Source of the DNA: UBA6115 sp040776985
GTDB lineage: Bacteria; Bacillota; Clostridia; Christensenellales; Aristaeellaceae
DNA: 64,000 bases
Reading direction: 5' to 3'
Assembly: GCA_040776985.1 (NCBI GenBank)
Contig: JAXGZL010000001.1
Coordinates: 620,001 to 684,000 of the forward strand
Part shown: one piece after another, positions 25,837-33,476 of the stretch
Numbering within the stretch: position 1 is the first letter of the stretch
Layout of the letters: every line of letters starts with the position of its first letter
Program-made: the position numbers and the translations under genes
Notes under the pieces: generated by a model
What the model was told of the DNA's origin: nothing
Database searches by the model: none
The model's input: only the letters and a program-made list of their open reading frames with translations

Positions 25837-26347
25837 CAAAATACCACCTTTCCAGCTTGTCTTTGAGTTTTGCCCGGGCGCGCTTGACGCGCGTGGACAG
25901 GGTGGCTTCCGGCAGGGACATCATGGCGGCGATTTCCCGCAGCTTCAGCCCCTGGTAGTAGTGCAGAAGGATCACTTTCCGGTATTTCCGGGGCAGCTTC
26001 ATCACCTCGCTGATGACGGTGTCGTCCTGGGGGTCAAAGGGGACGCTGACCTCCGGCAGCTGTTCCAGCCGGGTCTGCCGGTCCTCCTGCCGGAACCAGG
26101 GGGAACGGGTGAGGCTGCGGCAGACATTAAGCGCGATGGCGGTGAGCCAGGTTGATTCGCTGCTCTCCCCCCTGAAGGTGTGCAGGCTTCGGTAAGCCTT
26201 GAGGTAGGTTTCCTGCACGGCGTCCTCCGCCAGTTGCAGGTCGTTTAGATAGAGATAGCAAAAGCGCAGCAGGGTGTCGCCGTATCGCTCCACCAGAAGG
26301 CTGATATCCGCCTCCCTTGCTTTGCCCGGTACCTGACAAAGTTCCAT
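25826..26347 (-). CDS. ECF-type RNA polymerase sigma factor
   Basis: A 173-residue sigma-70 family protein with region 2 (FCYLYLNDLQLAEDAVQETYLKAYRSL split over residues 30-58) and region 4 (LPRKYRKVILLHYYQGLKLREIAAMMSLPEATLSTRVKRAR, about 115-160). Region 3 is absent, as in ECF factors. I chose ATG 26347, seven bases after GGGAGG; an in-frame GTG at 26365 lies upstream of that site. It directs polymerase to a regulon that may include its own operon and the secreted trio downstream. Confidence 0.92.
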   Translation of the reverse strand: MELCQVPGKAREADISLLVERYGDTLLRFCYLYLNDLQLAEDAVQETYLKAYRSLHTFRGESSESTWLTAIALNVCRSLTRSPWFRQEDRQTRLEQLPEVSVPFDPQDDTVISEVMKLPRKYRKVILLHYYQGLKLREIAAMMSLPEATLSTRVKRARAKLKDKLERWYFDED

Positions 26348-26476
26348 GCCTTCGCCTCCCTTCACCTATTAGACGCGGGGCGCTGGAAGAATCGTTCAAA
26401 CAAAAGCTTTGTTCTGATTTTAATCAGCTTTTTAAGGCTGGGCAAGCGTTTGACAACAGACGATATGACAGGAAAT

Positions 26477-26501
26477 GACGTAATAAAACGCATTTGTCCC
26501 C
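26477..26501. repeat. Target-site duplication, left copy (25 bp)
   Basis: 25 bases (GACGTAATAAAACGC then ATTTGTCCCC) identical to 27567-27591. They flank the insertion sequence 26502-27566 directly, so they are a long target duplication. Confidence 0.85.
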
Positions 26502-27566
26502 TGTAGGTTTGTCAAACATGTTGGACAGTGTGTGCTTTCAGGAACTCCACTGGGGAGAGGAAGCCCAGGGGTCTCATCGGGAGCTGGTTGCTCCGGGGTT
26601 GCCGGGCAGCGAGCTGCCTGGCAAAATCTTCGAATGAATAGAAGGTTCGGTTACTGTAGAATCTCTTTTGGTCTTCCCTGTGACTTCGTTCAACTTTACC
26701 ATTATGCCTGGGCGTATATGGGCGGATATGCTTCAGTTTAATGCCCAGCGTCTGTGCCGCCAATTCAAAGGCGGTCATCCGAGAAGTCTGATTGCCGGCC
26801 AAGCGATTGGTAAACTCAAGCCCATTGTCAGTTTGGATGCATTGGATCTCGATTCCTCTCTTGAGATAGTAGGGAACCAAACTGAGCAGGAAGTCCTTGG
26901 AAGAATACGTGTTTTGCTCCATGTAGGCCTTTAGGTAGCGCAAGCGGGTGAACTCGTCGATGGCTGTGTATTGTACCAGGCGCTCATTGGCTGCTTCGCC
27001 TACTTTACAGGCCTTTGGAACGATTTTAACATCGATTTGGATGCGCTCACCCGGATAGGTCATCTGCTTACGGCTTTGGCTTGTAGATCTTCTTCTTTGG
27101 CTTTGGTTGCAGATGGAGCTTGTGGAGGATGCGGTAGAGGCCACTCAATGACCTTGTATATCCTCGTTTCCTTAGCCTGCACCACAGCTCTACCCTGCCC
27201 AGCCTGGGGTTTCTTCGGCACATGTTTCGCAGCAGTGCGATTTCCTGTGCGGTGTGCTGGTTAGGATGGCTGTGGGGCCTGCGTGATCTGCAAGCCAGGG
27301 ATTCCAGTGTCCCGTCGTAACGACTCAACCAAAAATACACATATGACCGTGCCCGATTGTACTTCCTGGATGCTTTGCCAGCGCCGTACTTAACTGCAAA
27401 ATTGACCAAAGATTGCCGATACTTCATGTCCTGGGCTATACTGCTCATAGAGAAAGAGTTCCTTTCGTTGAATTGTCGAGCAACAACATTCTAACCGATT
27501 TGAACCCTTTCTCTTCCTTTACGCCTCCTTTCTGCCTCGTTGTCCAATATGTATGGTACTCCTACA
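26502..27566 (-). mobile_element. Insertion sequence copy 1 (IS1202-like by its long target duplications), decayed
   Basis: A 1065-bp element with imperfect inverted repeats that begin TGTAGG at both ends and share ACAT-x-TTGGACA about 20 bases in. It has one DDE transposase gene on the minus strand, frameshifted. It is flanked by 25-bp direct repeats. A copy of the same element is at 49114-51896. Transposase resembles IS481/IS3-type rve proteins; long duplications are known for the IS1202 family, so I favour that placement. Confidence 0.85.
26512..27448 (-). pseudogene. DDE transposase, frameshifted
   Basis: Compared with the intact copy at 50948-51886, this gene has lost two bases near 27070 where the intact copy reads CCGTACCAGCAG and this one CCGTAAGCAG. 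This makes a TAA and a frame change. The first part (from ATG 27448) gives the helix-turn-helix half, 126 residues; the second part (ending 26512) gives the rve catalytic core with the Asp in IQIDVKIV, the Asp in IQTDNGLEF and the Glu in HNGKVERSH. Otherwise the two copies are nearly identical. Confidence 0.88.
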
Positions 27567-27591
27567 GACGTAATAAAACGCATTTGTCCCC
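27567..27591. repeat. Target-site duplication, right copy (25 bp)
   Basis: Identical to 26477-26501. It contains the left arm of the inverted repeat at 27580-27606, so the insertion split off a copy of part of the promoter region of the downstream operon. Confidence 0.85.
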
Positions 27592-27606
27592 CGGCTGGAC
27601 AAATGC
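27580..27606. promoter_or_regulatory. Operator-like inverted repeat overlapping the promoter
   Basis: GCATTTGTCC (27580-27589) and GGACAAATGC (27597-27606): a perfect 10-bp inverted repeat with a seven-base gap. The right arm covers the -35 box of the promoter of the ABC operon. This position suits a repressor of sugar uptake. Confidence 0.55.
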
Positions 27607-27623
27607 ACGGAATATGGTACAAT
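27596..27623 (+). promoter_or_regulatory. Promoter of the 27745-31495 ABC operon
   Basis: TGGACA (27596-27601), 16-base spacer, TACAAT (27618-27623). About 120 bases before the GTG start of the ATPase gene. Confidence 0.6.
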
Positions 27624-27744
27624 CAGGGGGAGCCAAGTATTGCCAATAAGGAAGCGAATGAAGGAATTTTGTTTGCGTTTGAAGGCCTGAGTTGTTCTTT
27701 GAACCCTTTGTTTGCTGGAGCATAATCAAGGAGATGGTCAGACG

Positions 27745-29259
27745 GTGCATGAATTGAACAGAGCAGGTGAAAAGCCTGTTCCTTTGCTGGAGATGCGCGG
27801 TGTCAGCAAGGCCTTTCCCGGGGTCAAGGCCCTGGACAAGGTTGATTTCACCGTGTATGAGGGGGAAGTGCTGGCGCTGGTGGGCGAAAATGGCGCCGGC
27901 AAAAGCACCCTGATGAAGATCCTCTCCGGCATCTACAAGATGGACGAGGGGGAGATCCTGTTTGAGGGCAAGCCCATCACCATATCCGGCCCCCTGGCCT
28001 CCCAGCGCGCCGGCATCTCCATTATTTATCAGGAGCTTAACACCCTCAACAACCTGAACATCGCGGAAAACCTCTTTGTGGGGCGGGAGCCCCAGGGGAA
28101 AATCGGCCTGGTGGACAAGCAGCGGGGGCATCAGGAGGCGCGCAAGCTACTGGACGAGGTGAAGCTGTCCCTGGACACCCGCATCCTGATGGGCGCGCTC
28201 TCCACCGCGCAAAAGCAGATGGTGGAGGTGGCCCGGGCGCTGTCCTTCAACGCCCGGCTGATCATCATGGATGAGCCCACCAGCTCGTTGACCGAGACCG
28301 AAACCCAGACCCTGTTTGAGATCATCCGCCGCCTGAAGGCAAGGGGCGTGTCGGTGGTGTTCATCTCCCACCGCATGGTGGAACTGTTCCAGATTTCAGA
28401 CCGGGTGGCGGTGATGCGGGACGGGCAGATGATTTCCACCTTTTTGACAGAGGAAACCACCGAGGCAGAGATCATCAGCGCCATGGTGGGCCGCGGCATT
28501 GATAACCTGTATGACAAGGAAAAGGCGGAGATCGGCGAGGTGGTGCTGGAGGTGCGGAACCTCTCCTCCAAGGCCAATAACTTAAAGGACATCAACTTTT
28601 CCCTGCGCGCGGGCGAGATCCTGGGCTTTGCCGGCCTGGTGGGCGCCGGGCGCAGCGAGGTGATGCGCGCCATATTCGGCATTGACCCCCGCCTTTCCGG
28701 CGATATTTTTGTGCGCGGGCAGAAGGCGGACATCAAAACCACCAGCGACGCCCTGCGCCACGGCATCGGCTTTGTGCCGGAGGACCGGAAGGAGCAGGCG
28801 CTGATCCTTGACATGACGGTGAAAAAGAACCTGTCCCTGGCGGCGCTGGACCGCGTCAGCAAGGGCTGGTTCATAGACCGCCTGATGGAAACCAGCCTGG
28901 TCAACCGCTTTGTGGAGCTGCTGCGGGTGAAAACCCCCTCGGTGGAGCAAACCATCAAAAACCTCTCCGGCGGCAACCAGCAAAAGGTGGTCATCGCCAA
29001 GTGGATGGCCAATGAGCCCTCCATCCTGATTCTGGATGAGCCCACCCGGGGCATTGACGTGGGGGCGAAGAAGGAGATCCACAAACTGATGTCGCAGCTG
29101 GCCCAGCAGGGGGTGGCGATCATCATGATCTCCTCCGAACTGCCCGAGATCATCGGCATGTCCGACCGCGTCATCGTCATGCACGAGGGCCGCATCAAGG
29201 GCGAGTTTGAGGACGAGCACGTGACCCAGGAACAAATCATGCAGATGGCTGTATCCTAA
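27745..29259 (+). CDS. Ribose-type sugar ABC transporter ATP-binding protein (tandem NBD)
   Basis: A 504-residue double ATPase: GENGAGKSTLMKILSG near residue 47, LIIMDEPTSSLTETE near 175, second-domain GLVGAGRSEVMRAIFG, LSGGNQQKVVIAKW and LILDEPTRGIDVGAKKE. I chose GTG 27745, eleven bases after AAGGAG; the frame is open to a TTG at 27712 but without a site. It heads the operon with permease 29276-30250 and SBP 30521-31495. Length and motifs match RbsA well, though ribose is only one possible substrate. Confidence 0.95.
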   Translation: MHELNRAGEKPVPLLEMRGVSKAFPGVKALDKVDFTVYEGEVLALVGENGAGKSTLMKILSGIYKMDEGEILFEGKPITISGPLASQRAGISIIYQELNTLNNLNIAENLFVGREPQGKIGLVDKQRGHQEARKLLDEVKLSLDTRILMGALSTAQKQMVEVARALSFNARLIIMDEPTSSLTETETQTLFEIIRRLKARGVSVVFISHRMVELFQISDRVAVMRDGQMISTFLTEETTEAEIISAMVGRGIDNLYDKEKAEIGEVVLEVRNLSSKANNLKDINFSLRAGEILGFAGLVGAGRSEVMRAIFGIDPRLSGDIFVRGQKADIKTTSDALRHGIGFVPEDRKEQALILDMTVKKNLSLAALDRVSKGWFIDRLMETSLVNRFVELLRVKTPSVEQTIKNLSGGNQQKVVIAKWMANEPSILILDEPTRGIDVGAKKEIHKLMSQLAQQGVAIIMISSELPEIIGMSDRVIVMHEGRIKGEFEDEHVTQEQIMQMAVS

Positions 29260-29275
29260 GAAGGGAAGAAGATAG

Positions 29276-30250
29276 ATGAGCAACCAGCGCAAAGACCTGA
29301 CCGCCAGAAGCCTTTGGTATAAGAACAGCTCCGCCGCCTCCACGCTGACCATTTTGTTGATTCTGATCATCATGTGCGTGGCCCTGGCCATCGCGGCGCC
29401 CGCTTTTTTGAAGCCCAGCAACCTGCTGTCCACAGCCCGCAACTTTTCCGCCATCGCGGTGGCTGGCATCGGCGTGTCCATCGTCATCCTGACGGGCAAC
29501 ATCGATATTTCGGTGGGCTCGGTGTACGGCCTGGCGGGGGTGTCGGTGGCGCTTCTGATGAAGTCCGGCCTGCCCACCATACCGGCGGTGATCGCGGGGA
29601 TGGTGGTGGGGGCCGCCTGCGGCATGGTCAACGGCGTGCTGGTGGTGCATCTGCGATTGCCCAGCTATATTGCCACCCTGGGCATGATGCAGATTGTGCG
29701 CGGCATCTGCTATATCCTCACCAAGGGCTATCCGGTGTCCGGCATGGCGGACAGCTTCAAGTGGATTGGTCAAAACGAGCTGCTGGGCATCCCGGTGCCC
29801 ATCTATTTCATGGTGCTTTTCGCCCTGGTGTTTGCGGTTTTCCGCAACAAGACCAAGACAGGCCGGCGCATTTTCGCCATGGGCGGCAACGAGGAAGCCA
29901 CCCGTATCTCCGGTGTCAACACCAGGCGCCTGAAGATCCTCTGCTTTGTGCTGGCAGGGGTCTGCGCGGCCTTTGCGGGCATCATCAACGCCTCCAAGGT
30001 GGGGGTGGCCCAGCCCACAGCCGGCAACGGCTTTGAGATGGACGCCATCGCCTCGGTCATCATCGGCGGCTCCAGCATGGGCGGCGGCGTGGGCACCGTG
30101 GTGGGCACCCTGATCGGGGCCGCCATCATGGGGGTGCTGCGCAACGCGCTGGTCCTGCTGTCGGTGGACAGCTACTGGCAGACCCTGGTCATGGGCCTGG
30201 TGATCATCTTTGCCGTCACCATTGACCAATTAAGAAAGGCCAGGCGCTAA
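29276..30250 (+). CDS. Ribose-type sugar ABC transporter permease
   Basis: A 324-residue CUT2 permease with nine or ten membrane helices, SIVILTGNIDISVGSVYG near 75 and FAMGGNEEATRISGV near 205. It starts 16 bases after the ATPase stop with GGGAAG upstream. A 173-bp repeat follows between it and the SBP gene. Confidence 0.95.
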   Translation: MSNQRKDLTARSLWYKNSSAASTLTILLILIIMCVALAIAAPAFLKPSNLLSTARNFSAIAVAGIGVSIVILTGNIDISVGSVYGLAGVSVALLMKSGLPTIPAVIAGMVVGAACGMVNGVLVVHLRLPSYIATLGMMQIVRGICYILTKGYPVSGMADSFKWIGQNELLGIPVPIYFMVLFALVFAVFRNKTKTGRRIFAMGGNEEATRISGVNTRRLKILCFVLAGVCAAFAGIINASKVGVAQPTAGNGFEMDAIASVIIGGSSMGGGVGTVVGTLIGAAIMGVLRNALVLLSVDSYWQTLVMGLVIIFAVTIDQLRKARR

Positions 30251-30258
30251 CGCTTCGA

Positions 30259-30431
30259 CAAAGTGTCTGCGGACACTTTGTCGTTTGGGAGGAACGGGTA
30301 TTTTCGCTTGGGAGCAGGGCTCCCGGCCAGCGAAAATGCGAGGAACGCATTGCTGCGCAATGCCCCGCCCGCAAGGCAAAGCCTTGCGATACGATTTCCC
30401 TCAGAGGGCTGTGCCCTCTGAAACTCCCCTT
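30259..30431 (+). repeat. 173-bp intergenic repeat, copy A
   Basis: Starts with the palindrome CAAAGTGTC-TGCG-GACACTTTG and ends with an AAACTCCCCTT run. Inside are further hairpins (GCAAGGC-AAA-GCCTTGC type, CAGAGGGC-TGT-GCCCTCTG) and the shared word CAGCGAAAATGCG. A similar 173-bp sequence lies in the opposite orientation at 53751-53923. Both lie between a permease gene and an SBP gene. No ORF. Confidence 0.85.
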
Positions 30432-30520
30432 TGATATAGTTTGTCCCATGATGAAAGAAAAAGGACGAATTTACCTGGGCCTGTGTGCCTGGTAGAAATA
30501 AAATTCATGGAGGGTTATAC

Positions 30521-31495
30521 ATGAAGAAACTGTTGTGTGTGTTACTGGTGTTGATGCTGAGTCTGGGGCTTGCCTCCGCTGCCTTTGCCGAGAAGATCGT
30601 TGTCATCGGCCAGCAGCTGGGGAACGTGGTGTTCCTGCCTGCCGAAGAGGGCATGAAGGCCGCTGGGAAAGACCTGGGCATCGAGGTGGAGTGGCAGTCC
30701 CCCCTGCGCGCTGAGGCGGAACTGCAAAACGAGATCATGCTCAGCCTCATTGACCGCGGCGACGTGAACGGCATCGCCATCTCCTGCACCACGGGCGAGG
30801 CGCTCAAGGACGCCATTGACGCGGCCATTGACTCCGGCATCCAGGTGATCTGCTATGACGTGGACTCCCCCACCTCCAAGCGCGAATACTATGTGGGCAC
30901 CGAGAACTACAAGGTGGGCTACCTGGCTGGCGAATACATGATCGAGCTGTACAAGGACAGCGGCCTGGAGAAGGTGCGCGTGGCCCAGCTAGAAGGCATC
31001 CCGGGCGCTGATGACATCGAGGCCCGCAAGCGCGGCTTCGCTGACGCCATCAAGGGCACCAACATCGAGGTGATCTACTCCCTGCCCTGCAACGACAACG
31101 TGGACGAGGCCATCAACGGCATCGAGTACTACACCGCCGCCAACGCGGACAACATCGACGCCTGGTACATGGCCGGCGGCTGGCCCTATTCCGTGGATCC
31201 CTCTGCCCTTCCGGAGATGAACAAGTGGAAGCTGGCGGACGAGAATCGCAAAGTGGTCACCATTGACATCTTCGCGGAAACCACCCCCGCCTTCTTTGAG
31301 CTGGGCGTGCTGGACGTGGCCATCGGGCAGGACTTCTACCAGATGGGCTACCAGTGCGTGGACACCCTCCACAAGCTGATCAACGGTCAGCCAGTGGAAG
31401 CGGAGTTCAACGAGGAAATCGGTGCCAAGTTCATCGGCACCGGCGGACAGATCGCCACCTGGAAGGACTGGAAACAGGTCCTGGGTGTTGAGTAA
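30521..31495 (+). CDS. Sugar ABC transporter substrate-binding protein (RbsB-like)
   Basis: A 324-residue exported binding protein: signal peptide MKKLLCVLLVLMLSLGLAS with cleavage near AFAEK. Lobe features include VVIGQQLGNVVFLPAEEG, NGIAISCTTGEALKDAID and ICYDVDSPTSKREYYVG, where the Asp-rich strand is usual for sugar binding. I chose ATG 30521 with GGAGGG upstream. It ends 17 bases before a strong terminator. It supplies the importer of 27745-30250. Confidence 0.93.
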   Translation: MKKLLCVLLVLMLSLGLASAAFAEKIVVIGQQLGNVVFLPAEEGMKAAGKDLGIEVEWQSPLRAEAELQNEIMLSLIDRGDVNGIAISCTTGEALKDAIDAAIDSGIQVICYDVDSPTSKREYYVGTENYKVGYLAGEYMIELYKDSGLEKVRVAQLEGIPGADDIEARKRGFADAIKGTNIEVIYSLPCNDNVDEAINGIEYYTAANADNIDAWYMAGGWPYSVDPSALPEMNKWKLADENRKVVTIDIFAETTPAFFELGVLDVAIGQDFYQMGYQCVDTLHKLINGQPVEAEFNEEIGAKFIGTGGQIATWKDWKQVLGVE

Positions 31496-31511
31496 TCTGA
31501 ACCGAAAGGAC

Positions 31512-31548
31512 AAAAAGCGTGGCTGCCAGTTAGGCAGCCACGCTTTTT
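31512..31548. terminator. Bidirectional rho-independent terminator
   Basis: A perfect 16-bp stem (31512-31527 with 31533-31548) with A5 and T5 ends and a five-base loop. It serves the SBP gene (plus) and the phosphohexomutase gene (minus), which converge here. Confidence 0.92.
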
Positions 31549-31562
31549 GTGCAGATGATCTC

Positions 31563-33284
31563 TTACTCCGCCAGCTGTCTGATAGCGGCCATCAGCTGAT
31601 CGGCCAGCGCCCGGGCCTTTTCCATGCTCTCGGGGTGGCTGGCGGCGGCATAGAACTTGATCTTGGGCTCGGTGCCTGAGGGCCTGGCCGCCAACCAGTG
31701 ATTGCCCTCCAGCTCAAAATACAGCACGTCAGAGGACGGGGTGTTGAGGGGAGTGGCCTTGTTCCCCTCTGTCCTTGTGCCCTTCAGGTAGTCCCTCAGG
31801 GCCTTGACCGGAATCCCCGCAAAGGCGGCCGGCGGGTTTTCCCGCAGGGTGTTCATGATGGCCACCATCCGCTCCGCCCCCTCCTTGCCGGGGTAGGTGT
31901 TGGACACCACCGTTTCCACAAAGTAGCCATAGCGCTGATAGATCTCCTCCAGCCGCTCAAACAGGGTGATGCCTTCGTGCAGGCAGACGCAGGCGGCCTC
32001 CGCGATCAGGAGGGCGGCGTTCACCGCGTCCTTGTCCCGGACCTGGTTGGAGGAGAGGTAGCCAAAGCTCTCCTCAAAGCCAAACTGGAAGCTGTGGGAA
32101 CCGGTTTCCTCAAACTGCTGCATCATCTCGCCAATGAATTTGAAGCCGGTGAGCACCGCGAACATATCGGTGTCAAAGCTTTCGCAGATCACGTCCGCCA
32201 GCTGGGTGGACACGATGGATTTCACGCAGGCGGCGTTCTTTGGCAGGGTGCCCGCCCGCTTCTTTTCACCCAGGATGTGGTAAATCATCAGGCAGCCGAT
32301 CTGGTTGCCGGTGAGGGTGCGGAAAACGCCCTCGCTGTCCTTCACGCAGACGCCCAGGCGGTCGCAGTCAGGGTCGGTGCCGATGATCACCGTGGCGCCC
32401 ACCTTCTCCGCCAGGGGGATGGCCAGGGTGAAGGCGCCCGGGTCCTCAGGGTTGGGGGCCTTGACGGTGGGGAAGTCCGGGTCGGGCAGCTCCTGCTCCG
32501 GCACCACGGACACCTGGGTGAAGCCCGCCTCCTTCAGCGCCCGGCGCACCGGCAGGTTGCCGGAGCCGTGCAGGGGGGTGTAGACGATGTTAAGGTCTGC
32601 GCCCACCTTTTTCACGATGTCGGGGCGCACCTGCAGGGACAGCACCATCCGGGTATAGGCGGCATCCACCTCTTTTTCCCCGATGTACCGCAGCAGGCCC
32701 TTTTCCAGGGCTTCCTTTTCATCCGTGGGCAGGCATTCCGTCAGGGAGAGGGCCGCGATGCGCCGGGTGACGCCCTCCGCTGCCTCCGGGGAAAGCTGGG
32801 CGCCGTCCGGGCCATAGGCCTTGAATCCGTTGTATTCCGGGGGGTTGTGGCTGGCGGTGATCACCACCCCGGCGGCCGTCCCCAGATGCCTGACCGCAAA
32901 GGACAGCACTGGCACCGGGCGCAGCGCGTCAAACAGCAGGGCCTTCACCCCGCGGGCAGCCAGCACCAGGGCGGTTTCCCTGGCAAAGACATCGCTTTTG
33001 CGGCGGGAGTCATAGGCGATGGCCACCGGGCCTTCCGGCTTGCCCGCGTCCAGGCGCAGATAGTCCGCCAGGCCGGCGGCTGCCCGTCTGACGGTGTAGA
33101 TGTTCATCCGGTTGGGGCCAGCGCCCAGCACCCCCCGCATCCCGGCGGTGCCAAAGGCCAGATCCCGGTAGAAACGGTCCTCCAGGGCCTTGGGGTCCTC
33201 CTGGACCGCCTTCAGCTCCGCCATGATCTCCGGGTCTGATGAAAACCAATCCAGCCAGTTCTGGTAGCTCTGCTTTATATTCAC
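31563..33284 (-). CDS. Phospho-sugar mutase (phosphoglucomutase/phosphomannomutase)
   Basis: A 573-residue four-domain alpha-D-phosphohexomutase. The phosphoserine loop is ITASHNPPEYNGFKAYG near residue 140, the metal loop GTDPDCDRLGV near 300, the sugar loop GFEESFGYL near 400 and the phosphate-binding loop ARPSGTEPKIKFY near 535. It interconverts hexose 1- and 6-phosphates and links imported sugars to glycolysis and cell-wall precursors. The start is a GTG at 33284, eight bases after AAGGAGG. Its own promoter is at 33321-33349. Confidence 0.95.
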   Translation of the reverse strand: MNIKQSYQNWLDWFSSDPEIMAELKAVQEDPKALEDRFYRDLAFGTAGMRGVLGAGPNRMNIYTVRRAAAGLADYLRLDAGKPEGPVAIAYDSRRKSDVFARETALVLAARGVKALLFDALRPVPVLSFAVRHLGTAAGVVITASHNPPEYNGFKAYGPDGAQLSPEAAEGVTRRIAALSLTECLPTDEKEALEKGLLRYIGEKEVDAAYTRMVLSLQVRPDIVKKVGADLNIVYTPLHGSGNLPVRRALKEAGFTQVSVVPEQELPDPDFPTVKAPNPEDPGAFTLAIPLAEKVGATVIIGTDPDCDRLGVCVKDSEGVFRTLTGNQIGCLMIYHILGEKKRAGTLPKNAACVKSIVSTQLADVICESFDTDMFAVLTGFKFIGEMMQQFEETGSHSFQFGFEESFGYLSSNQVRDKDAVNAALLIAEAACVCLHEGITLFERLEEIYQRYGYFVETVVSNTYPGKEGAERMVAIMNTLRENPPAAFAGIPVKALRDYLKGTRTEGNKATPLNTPSSDVLYFELEGNHWLAARPSGTEPKIKFYAAASHPESMEKARALADQLMAAIRQLAE

Positions 33285-33320
33285 GGGGCAAACCTCCTTA
33301 TGGTATTTGTGTTTTTATCC

Positions 33321-33349
33321 ATTATATCGGTCCAAATCATGCTTTGCAA
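33321..33349 (-). promoter_or_regulatory. Promoter of the phospho-sugar mutase gene
   Basis: On the minus strand TTGCAA (33349-33344), 17 bases, TATAAT (33326-33321), 37 bases from the GTG start. Confidence 0.8.
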
Positions 33350-33390
33350 GGATGGGCTTGTTGGAAAATGGGCAAAAAAGCCCCAAATAC

Positions 33391-33419
33391 TTGACCGTGT
33401 AATGAAATTGTAATACAAT
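33391..33419 (+). promoter_or_regulatory. Promoter of the SH3-repeat protein gene
   Basis: TTGACC (33391-33396), 17 bases, TACAAT (33414-33419). Divergent from the mutase promoter. Confidence 0.75.
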
Positions 33420-33476
33420 GAGGCGCAATGAAACTGACAGCCCTTGGGTTGATTTTGGGAAGGAAAAGGTGCGCAT

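Noticed and set aside
31698..33239. 513-codon open frame on the plus strand opposite the phospho-sugar mutase
   Set aside because: Low-complexity His/Gly/Gln-rich product, no motif, no start site; a GC-driven shadow of a clear gene on the other strand.
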